DNA from: Trichobilharzia regenti
Taxonomy: Eukaryota > Platyhelminthes > Trematoda > Strigeidida > Schistosomatidae
DNA length: 64,000 nt
Assembly (NCBI GenBank): GCA_944472135.2
Contig: OX235270.1
Location: 77,261,168 to 77,325,167, forward strand
Direction of reading: 5' to 3'
Below are positions 34,136-44,653 of the stretch, one piece after another; the stretch's first letter is position 1, and the number at the start of each line of letters is the position of its first letter. Below the pieces are notes generated by a model. That model ran no database searches. It was not told where the DNA came from and saw nothing but the letters and a program-made list of their open reading frames with translations. The position numbers and the translations under genes were made by a program.

Positions 34136-34494
34136 TGTCAATGTAGTTGAAGATTGAACGATCAATTCATTGTTGTTTGCTCAAAACCAACTTCCCCAAT
34201 TTTCACGGAGGCATCAATACGACGGTCATCGTCTCATCGGTCGCTGTTCAGAAAGAAGTCAGGAGACAACTGTCAGAAGTAATGCTGTGATTCATTATTG
34301 TAATATTTGTTCACAGACCTTAGTTGTAACATTGTTTATATGTTGGTGTTACAATAAAGAATCCTCGAGTCGCCAATTGGTGTTTTGGTTTTTGCGTCCG
34401 TTATTACTAAGCGTTTCTGAAAAACTTCAAGGAACAGCGTGAGCCCGAGCGTAGCAAGAGCTGGGCATTAGCGGTTTATGAGACGTGGCGGACA
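34136..34494 (+). mobile_element. BEL2 5' LTR (left copy)
   Basis: 359 bp from TGTCAATGTAG to GGCGGACA (usual end TGACA). It contains AATAAAGAATCC and the GTTTTTGCGTCCGTT block. It sits against the truncated Penelope-like element. The base run before it is TGAAC, but the partner target duplication cannot be found because BEL2's 3' end is lost at the palindrome centre. Confidence 0.88.
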
Positions 34495-35312
34495 GTTTCT
34501 GACGGTGGAAACAGATTCTGGCCGATTCAGATAGCTGGTAACAGTTTGGATAGTCAGCGTTCATCTTTCCTGGTGCTGGCCGAGTCCTCTTTGAACAAGC
34601 AATATCTGGAGCTTTTTTGGAATTGGGTCAAGTTCAACAATGCCTGGGTCAAAGAGGGGACAGAGCGTCTTGGATGCAAACAGGAAAGTAAGTCATGGTG
34701 ACTTGTCTGTTACTTGTAACGATGTGTTTGATGTTAAGCATGACATGGTTGATGTTACTGTTTCGCCGTTCAGGGATAATAGGAACATCAAACTCCCTAA
34801 ATTTGAACCACGATGTTTTGATGGAAACCCGGCTGATTATTTACAATTTGTAAAGGAGTTTGAGATCATGCTGAGTGGATTTTTATTAACTGGTGAAATG
34901 AAATTGATGTATTTGATGAGGTATTGCACTGGAGATGCTTCAAGAGCTATACAGTGCTGTGAGCTCATGCCCCCTAATGAGGGATACGCTGAGGCTATGA
35001 GCATATTACGTCAAAGGTTTGGAAGACCTTCAATGATTGTAAGGAACGTATACGAAGCTGCCAAAGGTAACGGCAGTCAACTTCAAGATGACTCCAAGGC
35101 ACATACTGAGTTTTTAGATAATCTTATGACTTACAAGAATACCTTGATTTCTATGAATTGCATGAGTGACCTCAACTCGAGTTTTACACTAGAAGTAATA
35201 GCAAGACGCCTACGTACTCGACTGCAAAGGAAGTGGGTGAAGATAAGCTCCCGTATGGAGGATGAGGGTATCGAGCCAAGGTTTGATGATATCCTGAAAC
35301 TAGTAAAAGATA

Positions 35313-37396
35313 ATAATAATAATATATTTATTTCACATAAATTAAGCATTTACATGATTCACATACCGTTTGTACAGGCATGATCATATTTGACAAGTGC
35401 AGGATGAAATTGAACACTTTTATGAAATAAAGATTTGGAAAATGAATAGAAAACTTTACAAGAATAGAATATAAGGTTTTGGTTTAAGTCTAAATTATAA
35501 TATTTAATACACTCATATTGAGTCAGATTCATGCGGGAATTATGAAATTTTGCGTTAATCGAATGTAAGAAGAGAGGTGATGTACATGTGCTGGAGTAAG
35601 CCACACTGGATCCAGACCGTTATTTTTATCATTTTATCAATCAATAAGAGTTCGAAAGTTTATAAAAATCCACATTAGACGGTAAGTACAGCATTATATT
35701 GGTATTAGCAGATAGAAGGGACAAATTGGTCGCAAAGTTAACTCTGCGATGTTGAACAGAATTCAGAATGGAATTTGTTCCATTGTTCATCGTAAGTGCT
35801 AACAATATTCTGGATACCGCTCAAGTAATACAAATGTAGAAAGCAGGATTACTGTTCATTAGCAGTGCTTCAGTGCAATACCTTCGAGAAGTGAAGAAAA
35901 CAGAAGCAGCCAGCAGATAATGATAATTTAAGTAAACAATATGCGATAACCGCAGTGTTTATTCTCCTTTTTAATTACTAGAAAATTTCTAGTCATTGAG
36001 TTTTATAGTCTACATACTAACGGTTAGTTTAAGTTTATAGTAGTAAACAACAACTGAAGTATAGAATAACAATAAAATATAAAGTAAAAATTAGGGCGAA
36101 ACGAATTATGGTTTTCACTCTTATATAGGGTAATGTTGGGAATAGTAACTGAAGAAGTGAAATCCAAATGCCAAAGTACATAAGTTATTTAAAAGAAAAG
36201 AGGAAGTATATTAATACTGATTTATGCTGTTGTTCTGATTTATACAGTTAGATGTCCTCCTGAAGTAGAGAAATCGTACCATGAGCCATTTTTTCAAAGA
36301 GTTTGTACGCAAGCTGTGACATACAGGCAGCATTTATTTTTTATTTTATTTATTAACAATTTTTTTTGAAGTAATTCGTTCTCAGGAGCCTTAGCAGTAT
36401 AGTGCATTCCCACAGATAAGGGTGGTTCTCTTAGGTCCCCACCATCATATCCGCTGAATAGCAGTCACCACCCTCCCACCTTTGAATCTGCTAGACCCTG
36501 GCAAAATACTTATTTTTTGTTTTCAGAAAAAAAATCTTTTATTATTGCTACGTGTCATATGGACAGTTTTTGCATTCACAAGCTAACTCAACGATACTCA
36601 TGGTATGAACGACTACTTTCAGTCAGTCATTTTGTATGCATCGTCACTAACAGCAATTTAAAAATGTTTACGTACAATGAAAAAGTAAAAGAATCAAAGA
36701 TTTGCAGGCTACTTTCAAGATTTTAGTTATAAGCATAGCAACGAAGAGGAAATATGAAATGTTACGAAAAAGAGAAATACATAAAGCTACATAGTTATGT
36801 ATATATCTACATAGAAAGAAAGTAGTCAGTCATAAAAGATACTTCAGAAGAATACGACTACAGAGTGTTGTGATAGCATAACAGTAAAGTAAAATCCGTT
36901 GACACTTAGGATTCAAAGTGTAGTTAAGAGACAGTAGTTAGTTATAATAGATAGTTCAGAAGAATACGACTACGGAGTGTTATGATAGCATAACAGTAAA
37001 ATAAAATCCGTTGACACTTAGGATTCAAAGTGTAGTTAAGAGACAGTAGTTAGTTATAATAGATAGTTCAGAAGAATACGACTACGGAGTGTTATGATAG
37101 CATAACAGTAAAATAAAATCCGTTGACACTTAGGATTCAAAGTGTAGTTAAGAGACAGTAGTTAGTTATAATAGATAGTTCAGAAGAATACGACTACAGA
37201 GTGTTATGATAGCATAACAGTAAAATAAAATCCGTTGATACTTAGGATTCAAAGTGTAGTTAAGAGACAGTAGTTAGTTATAATAGATAGTTCAGAAGAA
37301 TACGACTACAGAGTGTTATGATAGCATAACAGTAAAATAAAATCCGTTGATACTTAGGATTCAAAGTGTAGTTAAGAGACAGTAGTTAGTTATAAT
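35313..37396 (-). mobile_element. 2.1-kb retroposon-like insertion with TSD AGATA (left arm only)
   Basis: Flanked by AGATA at 35308-35312 and 37397-37401; the right arm has a single AGATA at the empty site. Read on the minus strand, it ends in (ATT)n preceded by a CATGCCTGTACAA block like the LINE 3' ends here, which suggests mobilisation by a CR1-like LINE. The other end is made of five 112-bp tandem repeats. No protein domain is found. A middle part (about 36420-36500) resembles 1330-1400. It may be a non-autonomous retroposon or a truncated unknown LINE. Confidence 0.75.
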
Positions 37397-37401
37397 AGAT
37401 A
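36821..37401. repeat. 112-bp minisatellite, 5 full copies plus a partial one
   Basis: Units start at 36821, 36933, 37045, 37157, 37269 and 37381 (partial, 21 bases). The first is the most diverged and the inner ones are almost identical. Each unit contains GTTATGATAGCATAAC (GTTGTG in the first), a 6-bp hairpin with an ATAG loop. The partial unit ends at AGATA, which is also the target duplication. Confidence 0.95.
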
Positions 37402-37928
37402 GTGTCAATCAATCTATGAGCAAGTTCGCCAGTATATTGTACCTCACCCCTAGAATAGAGCAGTCTGAGAGCAAAATGCAATCATTGATGAGGAGTAGGC
37501 CTCAGAGAGGTGGATATCGAGAAGGCTCCATGATGTCTGGTAATGCATATAGACCTAGTGAGTGTAACAGGTTTCGTAGTACATCCTCAACACATAAGTT
37601 GCAAGCTGCAAGAGAAACACGGTTGTGTTTTACACGTTTGCAAGAGGTGCATACAGAAGTGAACTGTGAACCAGTAAGCAAGTTCAGTGTTAAGCTCAAT
37701 GTAAACTCCAGGCTTGACTCCGAATTTTGTGACGATAACTGTGCGGTGAAGAAGTCTGTAGTTGCTACTGGTAAGCCATTGTTGAATGGAGTGTCACAGA
37801 ATAGAGTTGCTGCTTCAGAGTGCAGTTCTGACCCTACAAGTATACAAGGTAATACTAGTCAGAGTGAAGTTATAAGACCTTTTAGGATTTGCGGGGAGGA
37901 ACCAAAATTGTCTACTTCTGCTACTTAA

Positions 37929-38552
37929 GAGTTTGAAAATGATGAACTTGACGGTAAATTGAATATTTGTGGTAATGATCATGATAGTGCAGATTTGTCT
38001 TTGGTTGATCATGATGAGATGATGGATATGCCTACTACTGCTAAGTTGAACAAAGTTTCTGTAGAACTTGAACGTGAAGTAGAAATAAATGCAGGTGCAT
38101 TTGCAGAAGGCATGCATACTTGTGAGACCGTCAGTGTAAGTGATCAGCATGTAGCCCACCTATCATCAGATGCTAGTGCTAAACCTGAGCGGATAGTAAA
38201 AGACAGCAGTGGTGGTGGTCTTGCAGGTAGACAACTTTCTGAAAGTCGAGCAACAACAGCTTTTGATCCACCGCTAACTTCATCAACTGATATCAATCAG
38301 TCGTCGTTCGTGCTGTCATCCACAATGAAACAGACACCCATCAACTCAAGTATTTTGTGCAATGACTATGCTAGTATCAGTTCGTTTGAAAGGACGAATA
38401 TCAATGGTCAGTTTAGTGAGGATAAGCCAAGTGTAAACGAGAGAGTAATTGTTAAATTGACTTGCACGAATAAAGGCATTTCTAGTTTCAAGTTACTATT
38501 CGAATGTTATTATCTTTGGTGTAAATTACTCTGTTTCTACGCTTGGTTGAGC
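37929..38552 (+). pseudogene. BEL2 downstream frame (left copy, cut at palindrome centre)
   Basis: Same frame as gag, separated only by TAA. It begins EFENDELDGKLNICG and runs open to the palindrome junction, where SSFKLLFECYYLWCKLLCFYAWL passes out of BEL2 pol-remnant sequence. Nothing in the first 180 residues is recognisable. The last part matches the BEL1 pol segment FHSLFKYYSSWYKLL. Here it is truncated by the junction. Confidence 0.8.
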
Positions 38553-39150
38553 GGATCATGTCTTGATGGAATTCCTTTGAATAATCGCAGGACTTACACC
38601 AGTACGCATGCAGCCCTTCTCACGTTGACGATTGTTAGTTGTAGAATGTCCGGACACAGACAAGATTAACCAACAAATACAATAATTGGAACTCACACAA
38701 CTATTTAACACAAACATGTGTACAATCAATACATGAAATGTTGTGGATTCCGGCATGACAAACTACCCTTGAAGAACTGTAGGTCTTACAGCAGTACGCC
38801 TACATTCCTTCTCAGGTTGATGATCTAACTGGAAGTCTTCCAGACACAAACAGAATTACCAACAGCTAGATGACAGATGATATCAATTCAGTATATACAA
38901 CATGTAGGTATGTACAATATCACACACCAAGCACACTGGACTGATCATTGATGCGCCACCCTTTGAAGAATTGTAGGACTTACAGCAGTACGCCTACAAC
39001 CCTTCACAGGTTGACGCTCTAGGTTGGAAAATCGTCGCAGAGTTCACTTGCTGACTTCCCTCTATCAGCCATATCCTCAAATCTGAACGGTAACACGCTC
39101 ATGTCATTGTATCGTAGAACATAGATGACCAACAAACACACGAAGTATCT
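38553..39150. repeat. Palindrome spacer, unpaired BEL2 3' region
   Basis: These 598 bases lie between the arms. They are not foreign: they continue the minus-strand BEL2 of the right arm through the end of its pol remnant (39019-39150) into the 3' non-coding region. That region has three copies of a roughly 190-bp subrepeat, with cores near 38590, 38785 and 38973. BEL3 holds the equivalent sequence at 50800-51180 in the same relative position. The left arm joins at 38552; the join is a G followed by GAT, a triplet present on both sides. Confidence 0.85.
38580..39020. repeat. BEL 3' subrepeats, three copies of about 190 bp
   Basis: The core GGACTTACA.CAGTACGC followed by AACCCTTC..AGGTTGA recurs near 38590, 38785 and 38973. 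The same unit occurs twice in BEL3 (near 50845 and 51040) and twice in each BEL remnant (31190-31460, 44150-44410). It belongs to the 3' internal region of this BEL family. Confidence 0.8.
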
Positions 39151-39774
39151 GCTCAACCAAGCATAGAAACAGAGTAATTTACACCAAAGATAATAACATT
39201 CGAATAGTAACTTGAAACTAGAAATGCCTTTATTCGTGCAAGTCAATTTAACAATTACTCTCTCGTTTACACTTGGCTTATCCTCACTAAACTGACCATT
39301 GATATTCGTCCTTTCAAACGAACTGATACTAGCATAGTCATTGCACAAAATACTTGAGTTGATGGGTGTCTGTTTCATTGTGGATGACAGCACGAACGAC
39401 GACTGATTGATATCAGTTGATGAAGTTAGCGGTGGATCAAAAGCTGTTGTTGCTCGACTTTCAGAAAGTTGTCTACCTGCAAGACCACCACCACTGCTGT
39501 CTTTTACTATCCGCTCAGGTTTAGCACTAGCATCTGATGATAGGTGGGCTACATGCTGATCACTTACACTGACGGTCTCACAAGTATGCATGCCTTCTGC
39601 AAATGCACCTGCATTTATTTCTACTTCACGTTCAAGTTCTACAGAAACTTTGTTCAACTTAGCAGTAGTAGGCATATCCATCATCTCATCATGATCAACC
39701 AAAGACAAATCTGCACTATCATGATCATTACCACAAATATTCAATTTACCGTCAAGTTCATCATTTTCAAACTC
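39019..39774 (-). pseudogene. BEL2 downstream frame with pol remnant (right copy, full length)
   Basis: About 250 open codons in the gag frame, after a single TAA at 39775-39777. The first part (acidic, Ser and Thr rich, LVDHDEMMDM) has no known domain. From SSFKLLFECYYLWCKLL to YNDMSVLPFRFEDMADRGKS it aligns with the BEL1 pol region SLFKYYSSWYKLLKAVAWL to YENMNVRPLRVEDIRNAE, between RNase H and integrase. BEL2 is therefore a derivative in which protease, RT and RNase H were deleted, joining gag-side sequence to a pol remnant. Integrase is absent. Either readthrough of the TAA or simple decay is possible. Confidence 0.82.
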
Positions 39775-40974
39775 TTAAGTAGCAGAAGTAGACAATTTTG
39801 GTTCCTCCCCGCAAATCCTAAAAGGTCTTATAACTTCACTCTGACTAGTATTACCTTGTATACTTGTAGGGTCAGAACTGCACTCTGAAGCAGCAACTCT
39901 ATTCTGTGACACTCCATTCAACAATGGCTTACCAGTAGCAACTACAGACTTCTTCACCGCACAGTTATCGTCACAAAATTCGGAGTCAAGCCTGGAGTTT
40001 ACATTGAGCTTAACACTGAACTTGCTTACTGGTTCACAGTTCACTTCTGTATGCACCTCTTGCAAACGTGTAAAACACAACCGTGTTTCTCTTGCAGCTT
40101 GCAACTTATGTGTTGAGGATGTACTACGAAACCTGTTACACTCACTAGGTCTATATGCATTACCAGACATCATGGAGCCTTCTCGATATCCACCTCTCTG
40201 AGGCCTACTCCTCATCAATGATTGCATTTTGCTCTCAGACTGCTCTATTCTAGGGGTGAGGTACAATATACTGGCGAACTTGCTCATAGATTGATTGACA
40301 CTATCTTTTACTAGTTTCAGGATATCATCAAACCTTGGCTCGATACCGTCATCCTCCATACGGGAGCTTATCTTCACCCACTTCCTTTGCAGTCGAGTAC
40401 GCAGGCGTCTTGCTATTACTTCTAGTGTAAAACTCGAGTTGAGGTCACTCATGCAATTCATAGAAATCAAGGTATTCTTGTAAGTCATAAGATTATCTAA
40501 AAACTCAGTATGTGCCTTGGAGTCATCTTGAAGTTGACTGCCGTTACCTTTGGCAGCTTCGTATACGTTCCTTACAATCATTGAAGGTCTTCCAAACCTT
40601 TGACGTAATATGCTCATAGCCTCAGCGTATCCCTCATTAGGGGGCATAAGCTCACAGCACTGTATAGCTCTTGAAGCATCTCCAGTGCAATACCTCATCA
40701 AATACATCAATTTCATTTCACCAGTTAATAAAAATCCACTCAGCATGATCTCAAACTCCTTTACAAATTGTAAATAATCAGCCGGGTTTCCATCAAAACA
40801 TCGTGGTTCAAATTTAGGGAGTTTGATGTTCCTATTATCCCTGAACGGCGAAACAGTAACATCAACCATGTCATGCTTAACATCAAACACATCGTTACAA
40901 GTAACAGACAAGTCACCATGACTTACTTTCCTGTTTGCATCCAAGACGCTCTGTCCCCTCTTTGACCCAGGCAT
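39775..40974 (-). CDS. BEL2 gag (right copy, intact frame)
   Basis: 399 codons, uninterrupted, starting MPGSKRGQSV about 145 bp after the LTR. It has the DUF1759-type N-terminal domain (KLPKFEPRCFDGNPADYLQF to RLRTRLQRKWVK, residues about 50-205), a linker, and a degenerate zinc knuckle (LCFTRLQEVHTEVNC, second Cys to Arg) near residue 315. BEL gag proteins assemble particles and bind element RNA; the damaged knuckle may weaken RNA binding. It could act only with pol supplied by another element. It differs from the left copy at one residue (EDDG here, EDEG there). Confidence 0.88.
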   Translation of the reverse strand: MPGSKRGQSVLDANRKVSHGDLSVTCNDVFDVKHDMVDVTVSPFRDNRNIKLPKFEPRCFDGNPADYLQFVKEFEIMLSGFLLTGEMKLMYLMRYCTGDASRAIQCCELMPPNEGYAEAMSILRQRFGRPSMIVRNVYEAAKGNGSQLQDDSKAHTEFLDNLMTYKNTLISMNCMSDLNSSFTLEVIARRLRTRLQRKWVKISSRMEDDGIEPRFDDILKLVKDSVNQSMSKFASILYLTPRIEQSESKMQSLMRSRPQRGGYREGSMMSGNAYRPSECNRFRSTSSTHKLQAARETRLCFTRLQEVHTEVNCEPVSKFSVKLNVNSRLDSEFCDDNCAVKKSVVATGKPLLNGVSQNRVAASECSSDPTSIQGNTSQSEVIRPFRICGEEPKLSTSAT

Positions 40975-41119
40975 TGTTGAACTTGACCCAATTCCAAAAA
41001 AGCTCCAGATATTGCTTGTTCAAAGAGGACTCGGCCAGCACCAGGAAAGATGAACGCTGACTATCCAAACTGTTACCAGCTATCTGAATCGGCCAGAATC
41101 TGTTTCCACCGTCAGAAAC

Positions 41120-41478
41120 TGTCCGCCACGTCTCATAAACCGCTAATGCCCAGCTCTTGCTACGCTCGGGCTCACGCTGTTCCTTGAAGTTTTTCAGAAA
41201 CGCTTAGTAATAACGGACGCAAAAACCAAAACACCAATTGGCGACTCGAGGATTCTTTATTGTAACACCAACATATAAACAATGTTACAACTAAGGTCTG
41301 TGAACAAATATTACAATAATGAATCACAGCATTACTTCTGACAGTTGTCTCCTGACTTCTTTCTGAACAGCGACCGATGAGACGATGACCGTCGTATTGA
41401 TGCCTCCGTGAAAATTGGGGAAGTTGGTTTTGAGCAAACAACAATGAATTGATCGTTCAATCTTCAACTACATTGACA
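41120..41478 (-). mobile_element. BEL2 5' LTR (right copy)
   Basis: Reverse complement of 34136-34494. It abuts the truncated Penelope-like element, as in the left arm. Confidence 0.88.
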
Positions 41479-41495
41479 GTTCAAACATAACATGA

Positions 41496-42851
41496 CTTTT
41501 CAGAGCCAAAATATTGGAACCAGTCAGAAGGCAAGTATCTAAGTTTTCCATTGATGATACGTTTAAATTTATTGATAGTATTAAAGATTTTAATGTCTCA
41601 GAAAAAGTCCTGTTCTCATTAGATGTCACGTCGCTATTTACCAATATTCCTCTCATGGAAACTGTTAGCTATTTATGTGAGTATATTGATACACATGGTT
41701 TGGAAATAGGTCTACCGACAATCCACCTCAAAGAACTTTTATTAAGATGTACGTTGAATGTTCAGTTCACCTTCAACAATGAGATCTATAGACAGAGAGA
41801 TCGCATTGCCATGGGATCACCACTGGGTCCTTTGTTAGCTGATTGTTTTGTGGCAAAGCTGGAAAATTTTCAACTTAGTCAAACCATCGGGCATTTTGAC
41901 ATTTATAAAAGATACGTAGACGACACTTTCGTCGTCTGCGATAAGAACGTAGTTCTTGATGATGTCTTGTTCGCCTTCAACAACTGCCATCCTTCTTTAC
42001 AATTCACCATAGAAAAGGAATCGGAACTAAGTATTCCGTTTCTTGATGTGTGCCTCAGCAGACGGAATGACGGATCTCTCAAGAGGTCGATCCACCGGAA
42101 ACGTACATGGAACGGACAACTAACTAATTTTTACAGTTGGGTGCCTATTTCCAGGAAAAGGAATTTAATCCATTCACTCTGCTTTACGATAAGGAAAATT
42201 TGTAGTTCTGATTGCGTCGACTCAGAACTTGACTTCCTGAAAGCCACACTCGCAGAAAACGGTTACCCTAACCGATTTATTGACAGCAACATGAAAGATA
42301 AGCAGTCTAAACTGGTCACTGACTCAGTTCCGAAAAAAATCCTATTCGTGAACTTGGAATTCAAAGGAGATCAAGCTTCTGATATGCTCAAAAATCGTCT
42401 TTCTAAATCAGTTAGTAAAACGTTCCCTACAGCTAGATTACATATGACGTTCACGAGCCGCAAACTGTTCTCTACCTCTGTAAAAGATAAGCTCCCCCGT
42501 CTGACCGCCTCCATGTGCATCTACCAGTTCACCTGCTCTTGTGGAGCAAGGTACATTGGCCTTAGTCAGAGAATGCTCTCCACACGGATACGAGAACATA
42601 TTCCAGCTTGGTTTTACAAGGGAGAAAGGAAATATGTGCGAAGCTCTATCTTAGAGCACCTCATCGACTCCTGTCACTCGGTCAACCCTGACCATGATTT
42701 CAAGGTCATATATAGAATTCATGCCAACTTCCCGCGTTTTCTTCGTTACAGACTTCTAAAGACAGCTGAGGCCTTGGCGATTCATGACTTCAAGCCAGAC
42801 CTTTGTGTACAAAAGAAGTATGTACAATCCCTACTGCTGCCTTGGCCGTAG
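41496..42851 (+). pseudogene. Penelope-like element RT/GIY-YIG, 5'-truncated (right copy)
   Basis: Protein identical to the left-arm copy over the whole 445-codon frame starting at the TTG at 41514. It can be extended upstream to a TGA at 41493-41495. RT motifs A to C and the GIY-YIG nuclease are intact, but the N-terminus is missing. The 3' side has ATT microsatellites at 42905-42940; one base in that tract differs from the left arm. Confidence 0.92.
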
Positions 42852-43910
42852 AGGGATAGACATTTATTTATTTTATTATTCTATGTACTTTTCCCTTATT
42901 ACTTCGACTATTATTATTATTATCTTTATTATTATTACGACTCTCATTCTGAATCTTTTCCACTTGATCTACTTGACATTTTAAACCAAAAAAATTATTC
43001 ATGTGTATACTTTTATCTTTATTTTTACAATATTAAATTCTATGTTACCAAATTTCACACCATGTTACGTAACATTTTACATTCGTCTATTAATCTTACA
43101 ATTATATGCCTCTCCCCAAAATCTATACACCTGATGTATTATCTTATATATGACATTAATTATTGTTCCACTAGACTTAAACTATGAACCTAATCACAAA
43201 TATTTTAAATTTATTTCATACTATTATTATTTCATGTATTTACAACTTTGACCTAATTCCCTCACCGGATATAATTTCTTTATAAAACCATATATATACG
43301 ATTGTACAGCTTGATAATAAATTCGTTGAAAAGAGTCTCTTCGCTGAAAATCGTGTTTCCTAATGCTACAATGGGAATTATTAATTTATTAATGTGTATC
43401 TGCTGCTGTTACAATAAAGTAATACAAATGTTAGACCCTTCATCTTTGCCTACCTATTCTGACAAAGGTCCATTACTTCTTCTCGTTCTGTGGCTGTGGC
43501 AGGATTCTTCTGTGGTTTTCACTATCACATACATTTTTCATACTCTTAAGTGCAGCACTATACAAGTAACGAATTCCTGTTTTGGTGTCACCCTAAACTT
43601 AGAAAAGTGGTTCGCACATCTAAACGGTAGTAATTGTGAAAACTAGAGTAACACTTGTTTCTTTCTGTTCAGAGTATTTCCTTAGACGAAGCTTCTTATT
43701 ACCGATTTCTAGCATTCTTATTGATTTGGTAGGAATCTTGAATTCCTATTCATCTTCATCAACCTTCAATTCTCGCATAATAGCATGCAGTGACTGCATA
43801 CGCATAAGCATTTAAAACTGAGCACCATGTGGAGTAACTTATCCTTAAGTTCCTATTGTTACGAAGACACTACGCCCCAATAAATACAATGTACTTTCTT
43901 CGACTTTGAC
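42852..43910. other. No gene seen (mirror of 31704-32762)
   Basis: AT-rich, probably part Penelope 3' region and part old repeat. No supported coding region. Confidence 0.45.
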
Positions 43911-44424
43911 TGAGTCAGTCACGTCTTGTAAACCGTCAATACCCAGCTCTTGCTACGCTGGTGCTCTAGCTGTTCCTGGTAGCTTCTCAGAAACGCTTAG
44001 TACGGCGGGCGCACGAGGAAATGTTTTTCAAAATTACGCAATAACAACAAGGTACGATAACAACGAGTAAACACAATGAATCCAAAGAACACCAATTGAT
44101 ATGACGCACCACACATATATACAAACATACAGTACACACAAACTCGCAGATCGATAGAATTCCCTTGAAAAATCGCAGGACTTACACCAGTACGCCTGCA
44201 GCCCTTCTCACGTTGACGATTGTAAGTTGTAGAATGTCCGGACATAATCAAGACTAACCAACAAATACAATAATTGGAACTCACACAACTATTTAACACA
44301 AACATGTGTACAATCAATACATGAAATGTTGTGGATTCCGGCATGACAAACTACTCTTGAAGAACTGTAGGACTTGCAGCAGTACGCCTACAACCCTTCT
44401 GAGGTTTTGATGTATATTTCTCTC
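43911..44424 (-). mobile_element. BEL 3' remnant (right copy)
   Basis: Mirror of 31190-31703: partial LTR end (43911-44003) and two subrepeats with cores near 44170 and 44365. Confidence 0.7.
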
Positions 44425-44617
44425 TGTTTATGCAGGAATTTACCAATTGTACAGGCATGGATAAGTTATCATATAAATTACACATAATTTGTTGTATGAT
44501 GAATTTACAGTTTGGTTGTTCTCTCTGACACTAGAGTCCATCGGAACAGTCTGTTATTAGGTCTGTTTGTGCAACAAATAAAGAAATATAGAAATATTGT
44601 GTTCGCATTAACAAAAA

Positions 44618-44653
44618 CCCAGACATCAGGTGGATATAATACAAATATCTGGG
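44618..44653 (-). promoter_or_regulatory. Conserved LINE-A 3' hairpin (right copy)
   Basis: Same stem as at 30961-30996. Confidence 0.65.

Larger units (their letters stand above)
34640..37927 (+). pseudogene. BEL2 gag, interrupted by a 2.1-kb insertion (left copy)
   Basis: The gag frame starts MPGSKRGQSV and has KLPKFEPRCFDGNPADYLQF, the DUF1759-type start. At DDILKLVKD (35312) it is broken by the insertion, and it resumes at 37402 with SVNQSMSKF. After the insertion come SECNRFRSTSSTHKL and LCFTRLQEVHTEVNC. The last is a CCHC zinc knuckle in spacing (C-x2-C-x4-H-x4-C) with the second Cys replaced by Arg. It ends at TAA 37926-37928. The uninterrupted version is in the right arm. Confidence 0.88.
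940..38552. repeat. Left arm of the giant palindrome
   Basis: This arm matches the reverse complement of 39151-62607 base for base apart from rare substitutions, small indels and a few large arm-specific insertions. It is longer than its partner because it carries the full gypsy element with nested LINEs, a 1115-bp LINE-B fragment and a 2089-bp insertion. It lacks BEL3. Long blocks are identical, for example all 445 codons of the Penelope-like frame. It could be a genuine inverted duplication, as on sex chromosomes, or two haplotypes joined head to head in assembly. The clean target site duplications around arm-specific insertions argue against a simple read-foldback artefact. Confidence 0.93.

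Noticed and set aside
36820..37400. CRISPR-like array
   Set aside because: The 112-bp units repeat in full with no unique spacers; this is a minisatellite in eukaryotic retroelement DNA.
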